DNA of 64,000 nucleotides from NCBI RefSeq assembly GCF_000002075.1, contig NW_004797517.1, forward strand, positions 570,533 through 634,532, written 5' to 3'. Made by a program: the position numbers and the translations under genes. Of the stretch, positions 39,952 to 50,700 are shown piece after piece; the stretch's first letter is position 1; the number at the start of each line of letters is the position of its first letter. The notes beneath the pieces were generated by a model. The model saw nothing but the letters and a program-made list of their open reading frames with translations. It did no database searches and was not told the origin of the DNA. Source of the DNA: Aplysia californica (taxonomy: Eukaryota > Mollusca > Gastropoda > Aplysiida > Aplysiidae).

Positions 39952-40758
39952 GGAAACCTGATATAACAGGGATGGTGGGAGTAGAGAAAATGTCCTGTTA
40001 TATCCGATCCCTGTTAAATCAGAAATGCAAAGGAAAGTAAGCATTTGTGGACTAATCCAGCTGTACTTATTCATGGGTAGTTTCCCTTGTCACAAGTACC
40101 CACGAACAGGGGTTTTGGCACCAATTTTCTCCTTGCCTCCTTAAACCACATCAGAAGAGCTTGGTCCACGGCATCTGCATCGGGTAGTCTCATCTTCTTT
40201 CGATCCAGAGCAAACTTTTCATTAGAGTATGCTGCCACTATCTTCTCTCTATCCTTGATAATGGTGTGAATCGACCCTTGTGGAATATCGAACTGACGAC
40301 AAATCTCTGCCAGTGGAGCTTGTTTTTTGTCAACAGCCTGGATTTTTTCGTATTTTTGTCAATTGAAAGGCATTTTCTCCAGCGCTTGACATCGTCGGTG
40401 ACACATTATGCGTGCGTGTTGCTAGGTTTCAGGCGAGATCGAGGTCTGCAGCACACCGCAGCCCTCTCTCGCTTCACACGCTGCGTGTGCTTGCAGTGGC
40501 ATGGCTTGCGTGGGCTTGCTCCATCACTGAGTTACTCTCTCTCTCTCTGTCTCCCTGTCTCTCTCTCTCTCTCTTACTTTTTACTCATTGTTAACGAGCC
40601 ATTGTCCCTGCTATAACCGGTTATGCTCCGATGGGGCCCTGTTATTGCCGATAACTTTTAAAAGAGACAAAGAGTAGGAAAAAACGGGGATTTAAAAAAT
40701 CCCTGTTATTACCGGATCCCTGTTATTACCGGGCCTGTTATATATGGTTTCCATTGTA
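39952..40758 (-). mobile_element. Tigger/pogo relic with transposase N-terminal part
   Basis: Imperfect inverted ends TGGAAACCTGATATAACAGG and its counterpart CCTGTTATATATGGTTTCCA, with TA at the edges. On the minus strand at about 40080-40385 it could encode a CENP-B-type helix-turn-helix region: KKQAPLAEICRQFDIPQGSI, HTIIKDREKIVAAYSNEKFA, then DADAVDQALLMWFKEARRKL. The DDE domain is missing. Ends contain repeated CCCTGTTATTACCGG. It is an internally deleted element of the same broad superfamily as the MITEs at 13138 and 31296. Confidence 0.78.
40534..40576. repeat. (CT)n-rich microsatellite
   Basis: Interrupted CT repeat inside the Tigger relic. Confidence 0.85.
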
Positions 40759-40759
40759 T

Positions 40760-43607
40760 TATTATTATTATTCATTACGATTAAGCGCAGGGAAACAAAA
40801 TGAAATGGTAATGGTGAACATTATCTACATGACTACATGTCATCATACAGGGAGGAATGTAAATGTTACAGATTTTATACTCTTCTTGTGAAAAATAATA
40901 AAATCAGTAAATACATTTTTAAAGTTGAAAAAGGTTTCTCCTACATAATTTTACTGAATATGTGATGCATTTATGTCAGACTCTTGCGCGTGTAATCTTT
41001 GTTGTACGGTACATTAACTTTGCACGAAAACACATCAACAGTTTATATTCACATCACATACGTAATGAGTGATGCTGATTTGACTTCCATGTAAACAGAA
41101 AAAAGTTTTCCAGGTAAAAATCGGAAAGCTATTGAGAAATGTGTTGTATGAGCAGTTAAGGTAGGTACCAATACTTCCCAGGTTTTATATTAATATTGCG
41201 TGCATTGGATATAAAGTCCAGCTGGAGTTGTACATGTAATTAGTTGCCTATTGTTTTTCCTTTTTGTCAAGCAAGTGCACAAGACAGATCTATGATAAGG
41301 CAAGGCTGGCCACAATTTGTTTCTGGTTTCTAGTCTCTACCAGTCTATACCACCAGTTAAAATGGCTGTCAGTGCCATTTAGGACATTTACACCCCCCCC
41401 CCCCCCTCCCCCCACCAGCCATGCTGCACAACGAACCTCACGCTCATCCCAAGGAAGGTGGAATAATGGGAGTCTGACTAGTTTTTGACAAGTTTGTAAA
41501 CCAGAATCTTACTGCTGGCAGACAGTATACTGACCACAACAAAAAATCTGATTTTTCCATCATGAGAACAGACGGAAGGACTGACAGACAAGTTCAGCCA
41601 ATATTCTTCTTACACTGTGACAATAGACTAACTAAAGGTTGGCTGATGTCCAAAAACTGTCAGTTTCTTCTGTATTTATATGAATCTGAGTTAAGCAAAA
41701 GCACATTAACACAATGGTCATGAGTAAGATCTACCATTGGCATCAGATGAACCATTGGCATCCCCTCCTCTGACTATAAGACACTGCTGTTTTCCATTCA
41801 GTTTGTTTGAGTAAATAGAAGCACATCAACACAAAAATGGTAATTTAGATCATGGAAAAAGTAAGAAAAATAGAAAATAAACAAGTACAACCACCAGTGG
41901 CGCCCAACAACTGCCCACAGTTCAGATGGGTTGGTTGCTGCTTCTGTGATTACTTAACAACATGATCCATAACTTGTATCAGCCACTTGTTTGTTACTGT
42001 CAATAGTAAAAAATTTTGTTCTTGTTCTTCCTAGCAATCAAGTCCGGACGTCAGTGGGTGTGACTAGCATAAATATACTTTGAGAAGGACAATCCAGTCT
42101 CTGTGTCTATGTAAATATGGCACACATACATTGGCTATTGCACAATAGTCCCACAAGCCAAGATGAGAGGCTGAATACCAAACAGCAGAAGTGTTCCCCA
42201 GTTTCAAATGTCATGGAGACTGCAGATTTAAAACCCAAAACTGTGGATCTAGAGGGTTAAAAAAAAAATTAAACATGGAGTGAGGGCATTCTAAAACCAT
42301 GAACTAGAACAACCACCAGTGCACTAGTGTCCCTTCACAATAATTTGCATTTCCTGAATGAGGAACTAATATGCATGAACACTGTGGAAGTAATAAAGAA
42401 AAAAACTAAAACAAAATAAAACCATGTAATACAGGTATAAACATTTTCTCCACTTTTATTTTCAACAGATCTTTAGCATACACATTCTGACGCTATCACA
42501 AATGGTTGATGTCAGATCTCAGTTATACAAACAGATGAAATGCGTAAGTCCTAAGGTAGTAATTTGAAAATATGCATACTTTATATGGACTATATATGTG
42601 TGTGTAAAGAAAGCACTAAAAACTGAATTTTGACATATATTTTTAAGATAAGGAAGGTTTCTCATGAAAATTAAATGCTGAGGAAATTAGTTAAAGAATT
42701 TTTCAGATTCTATACTGTCTAGTAGTTTTTGAGATACTGCACATTTAGTGAAGTAGGGTAAAAAGATATGATTTTAAGCCATTTATAGCTTAAGAGAAGT
42801 CACGGTGAATATTTTAGTATGTAACATGTTGGGTTCAACTTCACTTGAAGAGCTGGGCTGAGGGAGAGGAGTCAGACCCAAAGTATTAATCTTAGTCTCT
42901 TATTTAAAGCCATTTTCACTTTTTAAAAGAATACCCTACCAATACTACCATCAAAATGATAAATTCTTTCAATTCATGGTTCAGAAATGGCAGAACTATT
43001 GTTCTTTTATGGAAACACATTTTGGTACAAAAAATTTAATTTTGTTTTATTGGCCTTTAGCTCGAAACGATATAGAGCTAGACTGACGTTTCATCCTTTT
43101 CTTCAGGTTCACACAAACATATATATGGAGAACGCCATTCGCAATGTATATCAGGCTACGCACGTAGTCATGTTATTAGCATATGATCCTTAAGCAGGTA
43201 AACATATCACGGGAGGTCAATGAACAGTCCATGAAGACAAATCTATTTCTCTAGGTCACCTGACAAAATAAATACGTTTTGGCCTTTAAAAAGAGAAGAC
43301 AGCTTGCTAGTAAAACAAAACCAAACAACTAAAAAAAAAAAATAGCAAGAGCGATACAAACATTTATGATTCAGCTGTCACCCAGTGTTCAAATTTTTCA
43401 GTTTACTATGAATTTCTACCTTCTTTGTCAAAAATATTCTATTTATCATTTATCACTCTCTACTACTTAAATGACAAGGAAAATGAAACATACAACAAAT
43501 GCTCATTTTTTTCAATTTTCAAACAAGATGTGTGTTGCGTTCAATCCTTCACTGTCATTCCTTACTAATAAACTCAAGCACTACCCAACATTCAGACTTT
43601 TAAACTT
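40760..43607. other. Intergenic sequence and probable FARSA 3' UTR
   Basis: No coding region recognised. A C run at about 41392-41407. The right part, from about 42450, may be FARSA 3' UTR on the minus strand. Confidence 0.4.
42455..42460 (-). terminator. Candidate poly(A) signal for FARSA
   Basis: AATAAA on the minus strand about 1.15 kb after the stop. A closer AATAAA overlaps the stop codon itself (43607-43612). Either could be used; without transcripts I cannot choose. Confidence 0.3.
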
Positions 43608-43713
43608 TTATTTCTCTAGCCGACACAGAGGGTTTTCGTGAACCATTTTCAGGTTGACTTTAGGGCCAACAAGATCACGGATGTTGTCTATTCCATACTT
43701 GATCATTGTCGGT
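43608..43713 (-). CDS. FARSA: FARSA last exon with stop codon
   Basis: Encodes [20 protein letters not shown] then [14 protein letters not shown] and a TAA at 43608-43610. It completes motif 3. It is about 14 residues shorter at the tail than human FARSA, which has a low-complexity proline-rich end. Confidence 0.96.
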
Positions 43714-44704
43714 CTGAAAAAGAATAAAAGGAAAATGTTTAAATGAGTTGGAATTGTATCAAAAGACCCAAGACAACCGTTCAGCTACAGCTAGAGCACA
43801 TGAGGCATTTTCACTTAACACAAGCATGACTGACTCCTGGATCAAAATGGTTGAAAAATCCTTGCACTAGTATGATCTGCAATTACCTTGAGACCAGATA
43901 CTTGCACAAATATGCCCATCAACTGATCCAGCCACAAATGAGTCAGACTCAAGTAATAAATAAAAGGATGAACAAAAAGACTAAACCTGACCAAACGTCA
44001 AGCATCCTTCACAGCTGTTAGGCTTCCCACAAAGTATCTACAGAGAGATACAGTAAATGAATAATTTTAATGGACTCATTGATTGAGGAAAATCGTAGAA
44101 GAAAGTTTACACTCATCATTATTACATAACGGCTGTGAAACGAGAATGTGAGACTAATTCTCACAATAATTTAATTTTTCTGGGATCAAAAAATGTTTGC
44201 TGAGCGGTAATTTGTAATATTCTATGACAATGTAACACAGTTGACTACTGATGAGTTAATGTTGTCCAGGAGTGAAGTAAAGATGAAACTCATCTGAAGT
44301 TCAACTTAACTGTTGGGAGCACAAAATCCTGTACCCATCGTTTTATGCAAAATATATTCTGAAATTATGCAAACTGAGCCCAAAAATGTGAAATTATGCG
44401 ATTCTGTTTATTTTAACAAAGAGTGATAAAGGGAAATAACCAGAAATTATGCAAAAAATGATCAAATTTTGCTAAATTATGCGGGGTGCATAAAACCACG
44501 GGGACAATTTATAAAGGGACAAAATATTTTCCACTACTCATGTTTTAATGTTCTTTCTGTGATAAGAATGGCAGAAACAGGAGCAATATTTATTCACTTC
44601 ATTAATCACAGGTGCTTGTTCGTATGAGAGAGAGGGGAAGGAAGAGAGAAACGGGGCGGGAAGAGAGAAAGGGGGGGAGGGAGGGAGAGAGAGAGAGAGA
44701 GAGG

Positions 44705-44744
<40 letters not shown>

Positions 44745-47700
44745 AGGAGAGACAGAGAGAGGGAGGAAAGAGAGGGAGGAGAGAGAGGGATGAGAGAGAG
44801 AGAAGGATGAGAGAGAGAGAGGGAGGAGAGAGAGAGAGGGAGGGGGAGAGAGAGAGGGAGGAGAGAGAGAGGAGAGGGGGGGAGGGCAGCAATACTAACA
44901 ATACTAACGTAACCTAAAGGCCTACAGACTATGTTGTATTCCTGAGTATGGTAAAACTACCACTTTTTGCCATTTTGTTTATTCTCACAATGCACAATGT
45001 ATGTTGTGAACAAAGTTTAGATTTCTACAGCTCCTTAAAAAATTAATGTTATGGCAAAAAGTATGCTTTACACAGGTACGTTCTAGACATTAACTTTTAA
45101 AGAGTACCGTACAAATAGTCTACTGACAGGGACTTCAATTAGACTGTGTATTACAGCCGAGAGCATGTTTTCAGCCAAGAACATTTCACATGTACAATGT
45201 ACCTTTCATGGGAAACAGACAAATTTGGCATACAGTTACTTTGATAAATGTAAAAAAAGGAATAAGTGTTCAGAACCGAAAAACAGATCAACTTCAACAA
45301 CAATCAACTCAAGAGACACAAATGGAGTAGAGTGTATTTAGAAATAAACCCCAACAAAACAATCCAATCCTCATTTCATAATTATGACTACACCTTCCTT
45401 CTGAAACCTTGCAACCTAAACAAATTTATCAAGCTATTGCTAACAAAACCATGCCCACCTCAAAGGGAAAAGGTCATTTCCTTTTATTCTGAGAACAACA
45501 CACTGAAAGATTACACAAGTCAAAAATAGCTCTAAACAAAATCAAGGTATAATTCATCATCACCAACCTTTCCAAGGACAGACCCCATGCGATCACCGTC
45601 ACATCATTTGGCAAGCCCATTGGAAGCAACATCTCAGGGCGGAAAACTCCAGAGTTTCCAATTTCTACCCACTTCTTGAGGCCTAAAAGTAAAATGGAAA
45701 CAGATGAGAGAAAGAGATAGAATCTATTTAAATCACATGTACTAACTTATGACACTCCAGCTCAGTTTGAAAAAACTATAAACCTCCCAAAACATTCAGC
45801 TATCCATAAACAGCAGAATATTTGAAAGAACAGCCCGCACCCACTTAACTTGTGCAAATGTGTAATTTCAAAAGAATAATAATATTATATTATATTTCAA
45901 GGCAGTACATGAACAGAGTAAAAATGTTGTCTTAGTAAGACAGTTTTTTACTGCACTTGCAACAAAATAAATAAGGTCATATAAGTGCGGAACATTAGAG
46001 GTGTTACAAGAGAGTAACAAACACAAAAAAGGAGGGGAGATAATGACGATAGATGTTTGAAAGGAAAGAAGAAGCAAACCACACCAGAACATCTGCCATT
46101 CTTTGAAAATATGAATATAGCTCACTCAAGCAAAACCAACTTCAGTCTGCACTTATTTTTTTTAAAATGGATCATGGGGAAATGAGGACTTTGTGCCCTC
46201 GCAGAGACAAAAATAAACCTTTTTTTAAAAAAAAAATAGTAGAGGGTTTTACGGCGCTCGCAACTGCATAAGGTCATATGAGCTCCAAAGGGTGGGTGTC
46301 AACAGAGAAGTCTTTACAGGGAATCAGACTTAGACTGCTCACTAGTGCTGGATCCTGCTCGCCAAATCTAGGAGTGGCGCTTCACGATTCAGTCGGCTTC
46401 AATGAATCGCGAGTACACAAGCACTCGTGGAACACTAAGTCTCGCATTCGTTGTATGCCTCAAACGGAACAGTATCATATTAACGCCACTTCGCGAGTCC
46501 CACTCTTGTTGTCCCGCCATCCTCTCGCCCCCCACCATTCGTTGCGCTGCTCGGCGGCGCGGGGTCATGGGGTGATCGGGCGCAAATTGTGTGAATTTTT
46601 ACCTTGCACAGCTGTGTCACAGTTTTGTTTTGTTTTGTTTTTGTTTTATTTGCATAAGGCCAAGTTTTTTTTCAACCAATAAATAACCAAAAATAAATGA
46701 CACATACATAGAATGATTAATTGGTCTTTATCTTAACAAAAGAAAAGAATGTAAGCTTAGGTTACGGTTACATAAATGCAAAACAATCATAGATTTATGT
46801 TTAAATGTTATACATGGATGTTTTTTAATTTAAGATCTGAACACCCCCCCCCCCCCCCCCCCCTACACACACATACACACACAATTTTTAAAAAATCTTA
46901 CATGATGTTGTATCATCTTATCATAAATGCAAGGTACATGCATAGATAACAATATACAGAAAGTAATGATGACTTATCAGATGAAGCCGTGGATAAGGTG
47001 AAGAGAGAATATCGTGAGCAATAACGTTGTTGCCCAAGACAGGTAAACATGTAAACATAGTTAATAAATGTAGAATCTAAAAACTATCTCGAATTTACTC
47101 TCTAACATTGTTGAGGAACAAAATCATGTTGATATTTTTTGGTTTCAGAGCTGCCCTTCTGCAAGAAATTAGTTCCCCAGCTTTTGAAAATAGCCTCTCG
47201 CTGGGTACTGATGTGGCTGGAATTTCTAAAACGTCTTTGGCGATGCGGGCAAGTCTTGGAGTTGAGATGGCGTAGTCCCTCCACCAGTCGAGTGGATTCC
47301 CATCTCTTGGAAGACAAAGTGTCTCCAGGTGGCGCCGAACTTCCACTTCTGAGGCGGAGAACTGTTGAGCCGATGATTTCTCTTTCTGTTGTGCAGGTCA
47401 AATGATGACCAAAACAAACTTGGCTTCTTGGTAGGGGTAGGTTCGTCAGTCTCCTTCAGTGATTCCTCTTCTTGCGTGGGCTGGGGCAGCACGATATTCT
47501 CGGCGACTCTTTTCAGCTTATCCACAGCTCATCTGACAAGTCGTGGCAGGAAAAGCCATCGTATTTGAATTGGGGGTCCAGCAACGTGGAAAGTGTCAGG
47601 TGGTCTTTCGTGTTGATGTTTCGAAATCTCTCCTGCAATTGTGTCTTGAGGTTTTTGCCAAGGTCAGTTGTTTCCCCCATAAGGCAGTTGAAGAGAAGAT

Positions 47701-50700
47701 GGACTAGAGGAATTATTTTTGAAGCGGAAGTATGAAGCTCTGTTGACAGCTCCACAGTTGCTTCAAAAAAAGGGCTCCAGTGTTTTCATGGCCGCTCGAA
47801 GAACATCCAGCTCAGCTACTGTGAGGCACAGGTCTGCTTTTCCTCTAAGACAGAGTGCAGTCGTTACTTGTTCATGCTGATAAACGTACGACTGGAGCAT
47901 TTCAAAGGTGCTATTCCGTGTCTCGACGTCTTGTTTTAACTTGCGATGCACTGTCTGACTGGTCTTGTGTGCGTCCCTCAATGCGGTGTTGGCTAATGAG
48001 CTATGGTGAAAAAAAGTCACAATGGTTTTTACTTTTGTCTTTGCAGCAAACACTTCAGGGGTTTTGCGGATCGATTCCTTAACCACCAGATTAAGGGTAT
48101 GGGCGAAACAAGGCTGGTGTCTGATCTTCAACAACTCAACAGCATTCTTGACGTTGGTACCATTGTCTGTGACGATCGTTGTGACCTTTTTCTCGATCCC
48201 CCACTCTGAGAAGAGGTCTCGGAGAGCTGAGGCGATTCTCTCTCCTGTGTGTGATCCTTCGAGGGTATTTGTGGACAACACCCAAGAATGAAGATGCCAG
48301 TCGAGATCGATGAAGTGGACCATCATTGTCATGTAGGCCTCCATTAGCCTTGATGTCCAACAATCTGTGGTGATTGTGACGTGATCCACTTGTCCAAGCA
48401 ATGCCATCAATTTGAGCTTCTCTTTGTTGTATAGGTCTGGCAGGAGATGAGAAGTCAATTGTTTCCTCGAAACGATTTCATAACGGGGGTCATTTTATGC
48501 ATGAGTCGCCTGAACGCCTTGTTCTCTACAACTGAGAGAGGTTGTAAATCTGTTGTGATGAGCGCAAGGACGCATGAGTCCAATTCTTTCTTCCTCGCAC
48601 TTCCAGGTTAATACTTTAGAGTGCACTCAACAACAGCCTCAATAGTCATTTGCTTTGCAGTGACAGCACATGTAGATGTTGACATTGACGTGCACGGGGC
48701 ATGTGTAACATTGATGGGAAGTGATGTCGCTGCCGGGATACTCATAGATGTCACGACAGCCAAGTCTGCAGATGCTGATGTAGATGCTGTAGATGAGGTG
48801 GTGAGGTTCAGGAAAGATCTTGGTTGAGCTGATGTTTTTAAAGAGTGCTCTTCATACGATGCCAACTCAAAAGGATGTTTCAGCCGAAGGTGTCGCATAA
48901 AGTTTGTTTGTTGAGTTTTTGCAGTATGCCAGCTCAGTTTTACAAAGGTCACAAACAGCAGACTTCTTGTCGCCTTTTAAAGTGAATAATTTCCAACATA
49001 AACTTGATTTGCCACGGGAAGACATGTTGAGCTCAAAGAAAGGTTTTACAAAATGATGTTAACTTTGCTAGGTCTCTGATGATACTGATACGATTCTTCG
49101 CAAAATGAAAATGATAGAAAATGTAGGGCAGTGGGGCATAGGTGAGTAGAACCACGAAGGGGAGGGAAGAGTGTGGCATCAGACAATAGGTCTACAATAA
49201 AGGTAGCAAGTTGTAGAGACAGAGCGATGAAAACAGCTCAGACGCAGCCAAGATAAGCAAGAGAGTAGGAATGGGACGAGCAGCAGCAAGATGCGAGCCT
49301 CAAATACGCAACTGTTACGTCCCTACAACAATGAATTAGTTTGATGGGCTGATTTATTGAATGATAACATGTTTCTAGTTTCTAGTTCAAACATCTTGGC
49401 ACTTGATCGTATCCTTGGTAGGTGCATCGGAATAATCCAAATTTAACCCAGTGGAGGGAACAGGTGGAGAATTTCCCCGGCTCTACTCTACTGACCTCAA
49501 TTAGCAACTCCAATTAGCGATTAGCGACCCCATAAATTCACCCCCCCCCCCCCAAACGCCATGATTCGCTAAAACAATGGCTCCATAAAATCCCTTCTGT
49601 CTATTGGTTGGAACCCGTTCATTTTGTTTTAATAGGGGGGTTTGACTATGCCATCTTTTGTAAAATAAGGGGAGCCATACTAAGTGTTCCGTTCCGTTCT
49701 TGCGCTTGCGATTCGACTCGAGACCCACCAGAAGGTAACAAACAAGCGACAGCAACAGGGGAGTGAATCGGGAATCGTTTGGCGGTACTGTTCCGCGTTC
49801 CGCTGAAGTGAATCGCGAATTGCGTTCCGCAGGGAAGCGTGGCGATTCAGTTCCGTTCTCGCGCTCGTGACCCAGCACCTGGCCCCGCGGAAAATTGCAT
49901 TTTTGAAATAGAAAAATTGCAAAAAGTTGCGAGGTAAACCGTGCAAAAAATTGCAACCTTCCCATCCCAGGTACATTAATACGGGCTTAACAATTTTAGT
50001 TTAAAAAACTTGACAATTTTGAGTACCGGTATCATAAAAGCAGCTCAATCTTTTAAAAAATCATGACAAACAATACAAATTCATCAAATGTTATTAACAA
50101 CATTTACTAGTAACAACACACGAGAACGTTAACAATAAAGTTATCGACGAAATATAATATGATAACGCGTGACACAAAATAACAGAACCCTCGGTTTTTG
50201 TAATAACTTTTAAATAAAGGTATAAAATTTGACCAAATTTAGTACATACCTGGTATTTGGTTCATGTAAAAATCTAGAAGTGTATGAGGTTTAGTCTATA
50301 AAAAACAAAAAAATTGACGAGAGATTTTCGAAACAACCTATAAATACAAAATAAGCTTATGCTCCAATCAAATCAGATCCTGTTCTATTTTTGTCTTGAA
50401 ACCTTCGATACACCGGTAATCTTTATTTAGTTCTATTTCTGATACTTTCTGTTTTATAACCGGCATGGTATCGTTTTAACACTAAGTCAAATCGTAAAAT
50501 ACAGCAAATTTTTTCCCCATTTATAAACAATAGTAATACATGTATTAATGTAGATCTAGATCATTTCTATAGCTCCCACTCCCGTGTGAACGCAGCTTAA
50601 GGCGTTTTACATAACGGGGTGTTTACGTACACGGTATGCGGACACCTAGCCTCAGTGTCTACGTACACGGTAACCGGCAACAGGGCACGTAGTCTCAGTG

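Noticed and set aside
41264-41488. Proline-rich 74-codon open frame between the two genes
   Set aside because: The prolines come from a C run; no start context or domain.
44602-44917. Open frames of about 100 codons on both strands
   Set aside because: Products of the purine tract (Arg-Glu and Ser-Leu repeats), not genes.
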